A stretch of 38,314 bases of DNA from an uncultured Opitutaceae bacterium (lineage in GTDB: Bacteria > Verrucomicrobiota > Verrucomicrobiia > Opitutales > Opitutaceae), in assembly GCA_903916755.1 (NCBI GenBank), contig CAIWXW010000017.1:1-38314 (forward strand), in the 5' to 3' direction. The notes under the pieces are model-generated. The model saw only the letters and a list, made by a program, of their open reading frames with translations, was not told where the DNA came from and searched no databases. Below are positions 23,024 to 31,866 of the stretch, in pieces. Position 1 is the stretch's first letter, and each line of letters starts with the position of its first letter. Position numbers and translations under genes: made by a program.

Positions 23024-24154
23024 ATGCTTAAAAAGATCCTTCTGACCGCTCTCGCCTTGGTGGTGGTGATCGGCGTCATCGCCGGTATTAAAGTAATGCA
23101 AATCAAGGCTTTGATCGCCGCGGGTGCCGCCTATGCGCCGCCGCCGGAGCCCGTCACCACCGCGGTCGTGACCTCGGAGAGCTGGGTGCCGACGATCCCG
23201 GCGGTCGGCTCGCTCACCGCGATCCAGGGCGTGACCGTTTCCGCCCAGCTGGACGGCAACGTGACGGGCATCGCCTTTCAGGCGGGCAGCCTGGTCAAGG
23301 CCGGCGATCTCCTGGTCCAGCAGGACGTGACGGTCGAGGAGTCCCAGCTGCGCGCCGCGCAGGCCGCCGCCGAGCTGGCCCGCCTCAATCTCCAGCGCTC
23401 GCAGGAACTCCTGGAGAGCAAGACCATCTCGCAGGCCCAGTTCGATTCCGACAACGCCGGCTCCCAGCAGGCGATCGCGCAGGCCGACAACATCAAGGCC
23501 ACGATCGCGAAGAAGACCATCCGGGCGCCCTTCACCGGCCGGCTCGGGATCCGCCTGATCAACCTGGGCCAGACCCTCAAGGCCGGTGACGCCATCGTCT
23601 CCCTCCAGGCGCTCGATCCGATCTACGCCGACTTCTACCTGCCGCAGCAGGAGCTGGGCCGGATCGCGGCCGGCCAGGAGGTGGAGGTGACCAGTGAGTC
23701 CCTCGCCGGCCACAAGGTTTCCGGCAAGATCACCGCCATCAGCCCGGACGTCGACAGCGCGACCCGCAATGTCCGCGTGGAGGCCACGGTGGCCAACGCG
23801 GATGAGCGCCTCCATCCCGGCATGTTTGTCGATGTGAGCATCGAACTTCCGACCAAGGACAAGGTCCTCGTCATCCCCGCCACCTCGGTCCTTTACGCCC
23901 CCTACGGAGATTCCGTCTTCATCGTCGAGGAAAAGAAGGACGATAAGACCGGTGAGACCACGAAGACCGTCCGCCAGCAGTTTGTCCGCCTCGGGATCTC
24001 CCGGGGTGATTTCGTGGCGGTCACCTCCGGCATCAAGGAGGGGGAAGTGGTCGTGACCACGGGCGGCTTCAAGCTGCACAACGGCGTGAAGGTCATCGTC
24101 AACAACACTCTCGCGCCGGCCGCCGAGCTGGCGCCGAAGCCGACCGATTCGTGA
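23024..24154 (+). CDS. RND periplasmic adaptor protein, MdtA/MexC-like (pump 2)
   Basis: The 376-residue membrane-fusion protein is anchored by an N-terminal hydrophobic segment (LLTALALVVVIGVIAGI, about 6-22) and has no lipobox, unlike the pump-1 adaptor. The lipoyl halves are GVTVSAQLDGNVTGIAFQAG and APFTGRLGIRLINLGQTL. They flank a coiled-coil hairpin at about 105-160 (QLRAAQAAAELARLNLQRSQ). Beta-barrel and membrane-proximal domains follow, including a charged loop VEEKKDDKTGETTK. It connects the downstream RND pump to its TolC-like channel. It follows marR by 71 bases, and a TTGACT hexamer in that gap has no convincing -10, so co-transcription with marR is the simpler reading. Confidence 0.97.
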   Translation: MLKKILLTALALVVVIGVIAGIKVMQIKALIAAGAAYAPPPEPVTTAVVTSESWVPTIPAVGSLTAIQGVTVSAQLDGNVTGIAFQAGSLVKAGDLLVQQDVTVEESQLRAAQAAAELARLNLQRSQELLESKTISQAQFDSDNAGSQQAIAQADNIKATIAKKTIRAPFTGRLGIRLINLGQTLKAGDAIVSLQALDPIYADFYLPQQELGRIAAGQEVEVTSESLAGHKVSGKITAISPDVDSATRNVRVEATVANADERLHPGMFVDVSIELPTKDKVLVIPATSVLYAPYGDSVFIVEEKKDDKTGETTKTVRQQFVRLGISRGDFVAVTSGIKEGEVVVTTGGFKLHNGVKVIVNNTLAPAAELAPKPTDS

Positions 24155-24195
24155 CCGCCTAGGCCCCGCCTGCGGTTCCGCTTCCCTCCCGCTCC

Positions 24196-27100
24196 ATGCA
24201 ATTTACCGACCTTTTCATCCGCCGCCCGGTCCTGGCCATCGTCGTCAGCCTGGTGATCATCATCGCCGGCGTGCAGGCGATCGGCACGCTGAATGTCCGC
24301 CAGTACCCCCGCAGCGAGAACGCCTCGATCACCGTCACCACGGTCTACGTCGGCGCGAGCCCGGAGCTGGTCCGCGGCTTCGTCACCACCCCGCTGGAAC
24401 AGGCCGTGGCCGCCGCTGACGGCATCGACTACCTGCAGTCCTCCAGCTCCCAGGGCGTCTCGACCATCACCGCCCGCCTCAAGCTCAACTACGACCCGGA
24501 CAAGGCCCTGGCCGAGATCAGCTCGAAGGTCGACAGCGTCCGCAACAACCTGCCGCCCGAGGCCCAGATCCCGGTCCTCAGCATTCAGTCGGCGGACAGC
24601 CAGTTCGCCGCCGCGTACCTCAGCTTCACCTCGGACGCCCTGCAGCAAAACGAGATCACCGAGTACCTCGTTCGCGCGGTCCAGCCGCGCCTCGCGGCCC
24701 TGGCCGGCGTCCAGCGGGCCGACATCCTGGGCGGCCGAACCTTCGCCATGCGCGTCTGGCTCAAGGCCGACCGCCTGGCCGCCTTCAACATCAGCCCCGC
24801 GCAGGTCAGCGCGGCCCTCGCGGCCAACAACCATCTGACCGCCCTCGGCGTGACCAAGGGTGCCCTGATCCAGGTCAACCTGGTCGCCAACACCGACCTC
24901 CGCTCGGTGGACGAATTCAAGCAGCTGGTCATCCGCCAGCAGAACGGCGCCATCGTCCGCCTGGGCGACGTCGCTGACGTCTCCCTCGGGGCCGAGGACT
25001 ACAACACCGAGGTGCACTTCTCCGGCAAGACCGCGGTTTTCATGGGCATCTTCCCGCTGCCCAACGCCAACTCGCTCGACGTGATCGCCAAGGTCCGCGC
25101 GGAAATGGAGCTGATCCAGAAGGACCTGCCCTCCGGCATGCAGGCCAGCATCGCCTACGACGCGACCAAGTACATCGACACCGCGATCCACGAGGTCATC
25201 CACACGCTGCTCGACACGCTGCTCATCGTCGTGGTCGTCATCTTCCTCTTCCTGGGCTCGTTCCGCTCGGTCATCGTGCCGGTGGTGACAATCCCGATCT
25301 CGCTGATCGGAGCCATCTTCCTGATGCAGATCTTCGGGTTCACCGTGAACCTGCTCACGCTGCTCGCGATCGTGCTCTCGGTGGGTCTGGTGGTCGACGA
25401 CGCCATCGTCGTCGTCGAGAACGTCGAGCGGCACCTGGCCGAGGGGCGCACGCCCTTCGACGCCGCGATCCTGGGCGCCCGGGAGCTGGTGGGCCCGATC
25501 ATCGCCATGACGATCACGCTCGCGGCGGTCTACGCCCCGATCGGCCTGCAGGGCGGCCTGACCGGCTCGCTCTTCCGCGAGTTCGCCTTCACGCTCGCCG
25601 GCGCGGTCCTGATCTCCGGCATCGTGGCCCTGACCCTCTCGCCCATGATGGCCTCCCGCCTGCTCCGCGCGGGCGACGACGAAAAGGGCTTTGCCGGCAA
25701 GATCACCCACTTCTTCGCCCGGGTGCGCGCCTCCTACGGCCGACTGCTCGGCGCCTCGCTGCGCAACCGCGGCATCGTCTACACCATCTGGATCGCGGTC
25801 GGCCTGGTCGGCTTCCTCATGATCTCGATGGCCCCCCAGGAGCTGGCGCCGACGGAGGACCAGGGCGTCATCTTCGGCGGCGCCAACGTCTCCGCCAACG
25901 TGACCATCGACCAGCTCCGGCCCTTTGCCGACGCGGTCAACAAGGCGTTCTTCAGCATCCCCGAGACGGAATTCGTCTTCCAGCTCACGTCGCCCGGCAG
26001 CAGCTTCGGCGGCGCGGTGATGAAGCCCTGGGACGAGCGCAAGCGGAACACCTCGCAGATCCTGCCGGACATCCAGCAGCGGCTGCAGGCGATTCCCGGG
26101 ATCCAGATGCAGGCCGGGCCGCCCTCGGCGCTCCCCGGCGGCGATCTCTTCCCCTTCGAGTTCGTGGTCTCCTCCACCCGCGACTACGACGAACTCCTGC
26201 CCCTCGCGCAGAAGCTCGCCGGCGACGCGGCCCAGAGCGGCATGTTCGCCTTCCCGCCGATCATCGACGTGAAGATCGACCAGCCGCAGTCCGAGGTCAT
26301 GCTCGACCGCAACAAGGTCGCCTCGCTCGGGCTCAACCTGCAGCAGGTCGGCAACGACCTGGCGGCGGCCGTCGGCGGCAACTACGTCAACTTCTTCGAC
26401 ATCGGCGGCCGCAGCTACAAGGTGATTCCGCAGGTCAAGCGGACCGACCGGCTCAATCCGGACCAGCTGCAGCAGATCTACATCACGGGCCCGGCCAATC
26501 GCCTGATCCCGCTGAGCACGGTGGCGACGATCCAGAACACCACCGTCGCCCGCTCGCTCAACCGCTTTCAGCAGCTGAATGCCGTCACCATCACCGGCCT
26601 GGCGATCCGGCCGCTGGACCAGGCGCTCAAGTTCGTCGAGGCCGACGCGGCCAAGATCCTGCCCAAGGGCTATGTCACCGACTACATGGGCGAATCCCGC
26701 CAGCTGCGCTATGGCGGCGGCGACCTCGCCTTCTGGGGCATGATGGGCCTGGCGGTCACGCTCATTTTCCTGGTCCTCGCGGCCCAGTTCAACAGCTTCC
26801 GCGATCCCCTCGTGATCATCGGCGGCTCCGTGCCCCTCGCGATCTTCGGCGCCTCGCTCTTCATGTTCCTGAAGATGCCGAATCCGAACATGCCGTTCTT
26901 CACCAACGGCTGGACCACGACCCTCAACATCTATTCGAAGGTCGGACTGGTGACCCTGATCGGGCTCATCTCGAAGAACGGCATCCTGATCGTGGAGTTC
27001 GCCAACCGGCTGCAGCTGGAGGGCAAGTCCAAGATCGACGCCGTCCATGAGGCCGCGATGACCCGGCTCCGGCCCATCCTGATGACCAGTGTCGCCACCG

Positions 27101-27312
27101 TCGCCGGCCATTTCCCGCTGACCCTCGTGACCGGCGCCGGCGCCGCCGCCCGTAATTCGATCGGCCTCACGCTGGTCGGCGGCATGTCGATCGGCACCGT
27201 CTTCACCCTCTTCGTGGTTCCCTCAGTCTACGTCCTGATCGCCAAGGACCATTCCAAGGACCGCGCCCGCGCCCAGGCGGAGTCCACCTCCCTCGAGCCC
27301 GCTTCCGCATGA
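24196..27312 (+). CDS. RND efflux transporter, HAE-1-like (pump 2)
   Basis: The 1038-residue proton-driven inner-membrane transporter starts MQFTDLFIRRPVLAIVVSL. D401 and D402 in GLVVDDAIVVVENVERH and the lysine in LISKNGILIVEFANR complete the proton relay. The periplasmic loops contain TVYVGASPELVRGFVTTPL. It differs clearly from pump 1 in loops and ends (for example VRQYPRSENASI against VAQFPKIVPPEARI), so the two are probably not a recent duplication and may have different substrates. It is 41 bases after its adaptor gene, and its stop overlaps the TolC-like start by 4 bases (ATGA). The leader GCTTCCCTCCCGCTCC before the ATG is almost pure pyrimidine. The 1069-residue antisense frame is a shadow. 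Confidence 0.98.
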   Translation: MQFTDLFIRRPVLAIVVSLVIIIAGVQAIGTLNVRQYPRSENASITVTTVYVGASPELVRGFVTTPLEQAVAAADGIDYLQSSSSQGVSTITARLKLNYDPDKALAEISSKVDSVRNNLPPEAQIPVLSIQSADSQFAAAYLSFTSDALQQNEITEYLVRAVQPRLAALAGVQRADILGGRTFAMRVWLKADRLAAFNISPAQVSAALAANNHLTALGVTKGALIQVNLVANTDLRSVDEFKQLVIRQQNGAIVRLGDVADVSLGAEDYNTEVHFSGKTAVFMGIFPLPNANSLDVIAKVRAEMELIQKDLPSGMQASIAYDATKYIDTAIHEVIHTLLDTLLIVVVVIFLFLGSFRSVIVPVVTIPISLIGAIFLMQIFGFTVNLLTLLAIVLSVGLVVDDAIVVVENVERHLAEGRTPFDAAILGARELVGPIIAMTITLAAVYAPIGLQGGLTGSLFREFAFTLAGAVLISGIVALTLSPMMASRLLRAGDDEKGFAGKITHFFARVRASYGRLLGASLRNRGIVYTIWIAVGLVGFLMISMAPQELAPTEDQGVIFGGANVSANVTIDQLRPFADAVNKAFFSIPETEFVFQLTSPGSSFGGAVMKPWDERKRNTSQILPDIQQRLQAIPGIQMQAGPPSALPGGDLFPFEFVVSSTRDYDELLPLAQKLAGDAAQSGMFAFPPIIDVKIDQPQSEVMLDRNKVASLGLNLQQVGNDLAAAVGGNYVNFFDIGGRSYKVIPQVKRTDRLNPDQLQQIYITGPANRLIPLSTVATIQNTTVARSLNRFQQLNAVTITGLAIRPLDQALKFVEADAAKILPKGYVTDYMGESRQLRYGGGDLAFWGMMGLAVTLIFLVLAAQFNSFRDPLVIIGGSVPLAIFGASLFMFLKMPNPNMPFFTNGWTTTLNIYSKVGLVTLIGLISKNGILIVEFANRLQLEGKSKIDAVHEAAMTRLRPILMTSVATVAGHFPLTLVTGAGAAARNSIGLTLVGGMSIGTVFTLFVVPSVYVLIAKDHSKDRARAQAESTSLEPASA

Positions 27313-28640
27313 AAACGCCGCTTTTGCTCAGCCTGTCCGTGGTCGTCGCGCTCTCGGCCCATGCGATGGGCCCCATGAACGCGCCGCCCCCCCCGCCCGA
27401 TCCCCTGGATCTGAAGGGTGCCATCGTCTACGCCTTGGACCACAACTATGTGATTCTCCAGGCCCGCGAGCAGATCAAGCAGCAGGAGGGCGTCATCGTG
27501 CAGGTGCAGGCCGCCGGCATCCCGAACGTCGGGGCGATCGGCAGCTACCAGCGGAATGATCCGAACATCTCCCAGACGCTGCCCCAGGAGAACTCCCAGA
27601 CGCTGGCCGAACTCAAGGCCACGCAGACCCTCTTCGCCGGCGGCGGGATCCACGCCTCGGTCAAGAACGCGAAGCTGGTCCGCGACGCCGCCCTCTACGA
27701 CCTGCAGACCGCGATTGACGCGGCGCTCCTCGACGTCCGGAACCGTTTCTACACCGTTCTCCTCGCCCGCGAGAAGGTCCGGGTCCAGGAGCAGAACATC
27801 GGCCTCTTCCAGAGCCAGCTGAAGGACAGCCAGAACCAGTTCCACGCGGGCTCCACGTCCAACTTTGAGGTCCTGCGGGCCCGGGTATCCCTGGCCAACT
27901 CGCAGCCTGACCTAATCACCGCCCGGAACGACTACCGGGTCGCGATCGAGCAGCTCCGCCAGTCCCTCGGGGTGCCTTCGACGCCGGGCCTGGGCGCTCC
28001 CGCCTTCCCGCAGGTCCAGGGCTCGCTCGACTACGCGCCGGAGAACTATGACCTCGAGGCCGCGCTGGCCTCGGCCCACCTCCACCGGCCCGAGCTACTC
28101 CGCCTGGACAAGCTGTCGCAGGCCGGCGAGCAGGTCGTGGTGAACGCCCGTTCGACCTACTATCCCAATGTCGGCCTCTTCGGCGGCTATGAGTGGGGCC
28201 GGATCGGCCTCGCCCAAGGCGGCAGTTTCAGCGGTTCCGGCTGGCTGGTCGGCGTCCAGTCCTCCTGGTCCATCTTCGACGGCCGGGCCACGGCCGGCAA
28301 GGTTACCCAGGCCAAGTCGCAGCTGCGGCAGGCCCGGCTCACGCAGTCGCAGGAAGACCTGGCGATCGACATCGAGGTCCGCCAGGCCTTTTCCACCTGG
28401 GACGAGGCCAAGGAGCTGGTCTCCGCCTCCGGCCAGACGGTCGAGCAGGCGCAGGAAGCCCTGCGGCTGGCCAACGCCCGCTTCAAGGCGGGTTCGGCCA
28501 CGCAGCTGGACGTCCTGACCAGCCAGGTCGCCCTCACCCAGGCCCGCACCAACCAGGTGCAGGCCAACTTCAATTATCTCGTGGCGGTGGCGAGCATCCG
28601 CAAGGCCATGGGCCTGGGTGATGCCCTCGTGGCCCAGTGA
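27309..28640 (+). CDS. TolC-family outer-membrane efflux protein (pump 2)
   Basis: The 443-residue protein has a signal peptide (about 1-20, ending SAHA) and no lipobox. It contains two OEP repeats with long Ala/Gln-rich helices: QQEGVIVQVQAAGIPNVGAI near 58-77, KDSQNQFHAGSTSNFEVLRA near 173-192 and NARFKAGSATQLDVLTSQVA near 393-412. The repeated FxAGSxxxxxVLxxxxxL pattern marks the internal duplication. It forms the outer-membrane duct for pump 2. Being TolC-like rather than a NodT-type lipoprotein, it differs in subclass from the pump-1 channel. The start overlaps the RND stop (ATGA), so translation is coupled. A GC-rich hairpin follows 18 bases after the stop. Confidence 0.97.
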   Translation: MKTPLLLSLSVVVALSAHAMGPMNAPPPPPDPLDLKGAIVYALDHNYVILQAREQIKQQEGVIVQVQAAGIPNVGAIGSYQRNDPNISQTLPQENSQTLAELKATQTLFAGGGIHASVKNAKLVRDAALYDLQTAIDAALLDVRNRFYTVLLAREKVRVQEQNIGLFQSQLKDSQNQFHAGSTSNFEVLRARVSLANSQPDLITARNDYRVAIEQLRQSLGVPSTPGLGAPAFPQVQGSLDYAPENYDLEAALASAHLHRPELLRLDKLSQAGEQVVVNARSTYYPNVGLFGGYEWGRIGLAQGGSFSGSGWLVGVQSSWSIFDGRATAGKVTQAKSQLRQARLTQSQEDLAIDIEVRQAFSTWDEAKELVSASGQTVEQAQEALRLANARFKAGSATQLDVLTSQVALTQARTNQVQANFNYLVAVASIRKAMGLGDALVAQ

Positions 28641-28658
28641 TTTGCGGAACAATTTAGC

Positions 28659-28686
28659 GGGCCGGCGCACCCATGGGCGCCGGCCC
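28659..28686 (+). terminator. Strong GC hairpin after pump-2 operon (T-poor terminator candidate)
   Basis: GGGCCGGCGC (28659-28668) and GCGCCGGCCC (28677-28686) are perfect reverse complements around an 8-base loop. The hairpin lies 18 bases after the TolC-like stop. What follows is TGCTTCCGGCGCTTCC, only weakly T-rich, so termination may be partial, letting some transcripts continue into the AsmA-like gene. Confidence 0.5.
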
Positions 28687-28724
28687 TGCTTCCGGCGCTT
28701 CCACCTTCCGCCCTTCCGCTGGCG

Positions 28725-31700
28725 ATGAAACTGCTCCGGATCCTCCTCATTGGACTGGCCGCGTCATGCGTCCTGCTGGCCGGCGCGGCGGCGGTGGCCT
28801 TGAATTCGCGGGTCCAGACCTGGGCCGCCCGCCGGATCCTGGCCGAACGGCCGCAATGGCGGGCCTCGCTGGGCACGGTGGCGGTGACCCCGGGGGAGGT
28901 CGACCTGACCGACGTCCAGGCGGAGCGATCGGGCGCGCGGCTGACGCTGCCCGCCCTGCGCGCGGAATTTCCGCTGCTGAGCGCCGGAATCCACCACCGG
29001 CTGCTCGTCCGCCGGCTGGACGCGTCGGGCTGGACCCTCGACCTGTCGCGGATTCCGCTGTCCCGGCTGGTCGGGCCGGGGGCGCTGCGGTCGATCGCGG
29101 CCGCGAACACGGCGGGCGCGCCGCCCCGGGCCGGATTTTCCCTGCTGTCCTCGGCGTATGCCCAGCAGGCGGCGATGGTCGCGGCCCAGCAGGCCTTTGC
29201 CGGTCTCTTCAGCCGCCTTCGTCTGCCTTTCGACCTGCAGATCGAGGCGGTGGACCTGCAGGGTGACGTGCTTCTGCCCCCGGCGCCGGGGGCGCCACCG
29301 ATCCGGGTCCACGTGGGCTTCAGCGGCGGCGGGCTCGAAGCCGGCCGCGAGGGCCTGTTCGCCTTCAGCCTCCATGCGACCACGGCCGTGGCGGGAACGC
29401 CCGTCAGTGCCGTGGCGGCGGAGGGCACGCTGACCGCCGCGATGGCCACGCCCCGCACCTTCTCCCGGCTGGCGGTCAAGGTGGACGCGTCGGCGACCGG
29501 GGGAAACATCCCTCCCGGCACGAAGCTCACCACGGAAATATCCGCCGCCCGCGAGGCGGCAGGGGAAAGCTACATGGTCAGCCTGACCGGCGAAAACCGC
29601 CCCCTGGCGATCCTGCGGGCCACCCTGGCGGACGACACCCATGCGCTGGCCGGGACGTGGCGGATTGACGCCAGCGATGACGACTTGGCTCCCTTCGCCC
29701 TCGGCCGCCCGCTGCCGGTCTTCGTGGCCGCCGGTTCCGGCCGGTTCGACACCGACGCCGTGCTCGACCGGCTGCACGCGAGCGGCCGGCTCAGCCTGAC
29801 GGCCGACCGGCTGGGTGCCCTGCAGCGGGAACTCAGCGCGTTTGGCGCCGTCAAGCTGACGGCTGAATTCGACGTCGCCCATCGCGACGGTGAACTGCGG
29901 GTCGACCAGCTCTCGGTCGCGCTGGCCGGCCTGCAGCCGATCGCGTCGATCCAGGCCCTGCAGGCATTTACCTTCAACATCCACACCGGCGAGCTGAAGG
30001 TGGCCGATCCCGCGGCCAACCTGCTCGGGCTGGCGCTCGAAGACGTGCCGGCGGCGTGGGCGCAGCCCTTCCTGCCGGGGATAGGGGTGACGGGCGGCAG
30101 CCTCCATGGGGACCTGGCTGTCAGCGCCCGCTCCGGCGGCCTCGGCCTGCGTTCCGCCTCGCCGCTCACCGTCGCGGATCTTTCGCTGACCCGCGCGGGG
30201 CAGCCGCTGCTCATGGGCGCGGACCTGTCGCTGGCGGTTTCCGCGGACTACGCGCCCCAGGGCTGGCAGATTGAGATCAGCCCGGGTTCGGTCCGCCGCG
30301 GCGAAACCGCCATCGCCACCTTCGCGCTCCGGGTGGGTCGCCTCGCGGGCGCGGACCAGCCGGTCAAGGCCACCGGGCGGGCCGACGCGGATCTTGGGCT
30401 GCTGGCGCCGGTCGTGGCCGCGGGACCCACGCTGGCGCATGGCGCTTTTCACGGGGATTTCACGGCCAGCTATGGCGCGTCGCGCTCCTATGAAGGGAAG
30501 TTCACTCTATCCGGCCTGGAGGTGTCCCATGCGCCCGCCGGGGCGCCGGCGACGTGGCCGGCGATCAGCGGCCACGTGCGCGCCGACGTCGAGGCCGATG
30601 GCAAGTGGACCCTCGTCGCGCCGCTCGTGTTCATGACCGACGACCGCAAGTCCGACCTGAACCTGGCGGGGACCCTGGTGCCGACGGATGCGGGGTGGGG
30701 GATCGACGGCCGGCTGACGAGCGAGGAGGCCTATGCCGACGACCTCAAGCTGCTGGCCGGAGCCTTCATCGTGACCGGTGTCACCCCGCCCATGACTCCG
30801 GGGGTTCCGGCGGGAACGCCGGCCCCCTTCTGGACGGGCGTGTCGGGTCAGCTGGCGCTTGGCCTGAAGCACGTCCGGCTGCAGCAGACGGACTGGAACG
30901 ACCTGGGTGGCACGCTGCGGTTCGAGCCCTCCGCCCTGGTCTGGCAGGCGCTCAAGGTCTCGGTCGGCACCGGCGGGGTGATGACGCTCGATGGGAGCCT
31001 GGCCTTCGCGGCGGGAGCGGCGCCCTATGCCCTGCAGACGAGCGTCGCCGTGGAGAATTTCGACTACGGGGCCTTCGCCCGCGCGCGGCATCCGGGCACC
31101 CCCCCGGCGGTCGAGGGCAGGTTCAAGATGACCGGGCGGGTGACCAGCGCCGCCCAGCGGCTGCCGGAACTGGCCGACCACGCCCAGGGAGACCTCCAGC
31201 TTTCCAGCAAGAGCGGGCTGTTCCGGGCGCTCCAAGCGGATGTCGCGGATTCGCTGAAGCAGTCACCCGCCCTGATCTCGCAGGCGCTGGATTCGGTGGG
31301 TTCGCTCTTCGGACTCAAGGCGGACAAGACCGCCGAGGCGAAGAAGCTCCTGGACAAGCAGGGGAAGCTGGTGGTTGCGCTGGCCGAGCGGCTGCGCGAG
31401 GTGCCCTACGACCAGATCGACGTGGTCGCCCACCGCGGAAGCGACCTGGACATCCACTGCACGGAGTTCGCGCTGATCGCGCCGGAGATCCGGCTGCGCG
31501 GCACGGGCACGATTTCCTATGTGGCGAACACGGCGATCGGCGATCAGCCGCTGGTGTTTGACGGGCAGCTGAGCGCGCGGGCCAGCCTGGCCGATGCCCT
31601 CAACGGGATCGGGCTCCTGGGCGACGAGAAGGATGACCTGGGGTACACCCGGATGAGCCAGCCCTTTCACCTGGGCGGGACGCTCAACGCGGTCGACGAG

Positions 31701-31781
31701 AGCCAGTGGGAGGACACCCTGGTCAAGTCCGCGCTGCACAAGGCGACCGGCGGGATCCTGGGCAAGCTGCTGGGCAAGTAG
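28725..31781 (+). CDS. Large AsmA-like envelope protein
   Basis: The 1018-residue protein has an N-terminal membrane anchor (about residues 5-26, LRILLIGLAASCVLLAGAAA). The rest is a long beta-rich periplasmic body without further membrane spans. The repeated amphipathic strands and the C-terminal section with IRLRGTGTISYVANTAIGD and PLVFDGQLSARASLADALN fit the AsmA-like C-terminal family (relatives AsmA, YhdP, TamB). Those proteins form lipid-conducting bridges across the periplasm or affect outer-membrane assembly. That role here is inferred from architecture, not proved by a motif. The basic/hydrophobic C-terminus (LHKATGGILGKLLGK) is amphipathic. A lipid-remodelling Aas-like gene lies directly downstream on the same strand. 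Confidence 0.8.
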   Translation: MKLLRILLIGLAASCVLLAGAAAVALNSRVQTWAARRILAERPQWRASLGTVAVTPGEVDLTDVQAERSGARLTLPALRAEFPLLSAGIHHRLLVRRLDASGWTLDLSRIPLSRLVGPGALRSIAAANTAGAPPRAGFSLLSSAYAQQAAMVAAQQAFAGLFSRLRLPFDLQIEAVDLQGDVLLPPAPGAPPIRVHVGFSGGGLEAGREGLFAFSLHATTAVAGTPVSAVAAEGTLTAAMATPRTFSRLAVKVDASATGGNIPPGTKLTTEISAAREAAGESYMVSLTGENRPLAILRATLADDTHALAGTWRIDASDDDLAPFALGRPLPVFVAAGSGRFDTDAVLDRLHASGRLSLTADRLGALQRELSAFGAVKLTAEFDVAHRDGELRVDQLSVALAGLQPIASIQALQAFTFNIHTGELKVADPAANLLGLALEDVPAAWAQPFLPGIGVTGGSLHGDLAVSARSGGLGLRSASPLTVADLSLTRAGQPLLMGADLSLAVSADYAPQGWQIEISPGSVRRGETAIATFALRVGRLAGADQPVKATGRADADLGLLAPVVAAGPTLAHGAFHGDFTASYGASRSYEGKFTLSGLEVSHAPAGAPATWPAISGHVRADVEADGKWTLVAPLVFMTDDRKSDLNLAGTLVPTDAGWGIDGRLTSEEAYADDLKLLAGAFIVTGVTPPMTPGVPAGTPAPFWTGVSGQLALGLKHVRLQQTDWNDLGGTLRFEPSALVWQALKVSVGTGGVMTLDGSLAFAAGAAPYALQTSVAVENFDYGAFARARHPGTPPAVEGRFKMTGRVTSAAQRLPELADHAQGDLQLSSKSGLFRALQADVADSLKQSPALISQALDSVGSLFGLKADKTAEAKKLLDKQGKLVVALAERLREVPYDQIDVVAHRGSDLDIHCTEFALIAPEIRLRGTGTISYVANTAIGDQPLVFDGQLSARASLADALNGIGLLGDEKDDLGYTRMSQPFHLGGTLNAVDESQWEDTLVKSALHKATGGILGKLLGK

Positions 31782-31797
31782 GGTGTCCCGGATACGG

Positions 31798-31826
31798 TTG
31801 GAATGGGTTCGGCCCTCACTTAGAAC
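31798..31826 (+). promoter_or_regulatory. Possible sigma70 promoter of the Aas-like gene
   Basis: TTGGAA (31798-31803, 4/6) and TAGAAC (31821-31826, 4/6) are separated by exactly 17 bases in the gap after the AsmA-like gene. Transcription would start near 31833, giving a leader of about 34 bases. It is weak but correctly spaced. Confidence 0.35.
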
Positions 31827-31866
31827 GTGACAATTGCCGAATCCGGCAGCCGATTCGACTGCCCCC

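Noticed and set aside
23902-27111. 1069-codon minus-strand open frame opposite the pump-2 genes
   Set aside because: It is a shadow of the RND gene and adaptor tail, with charged low-complexity translation and no recognisable domain.
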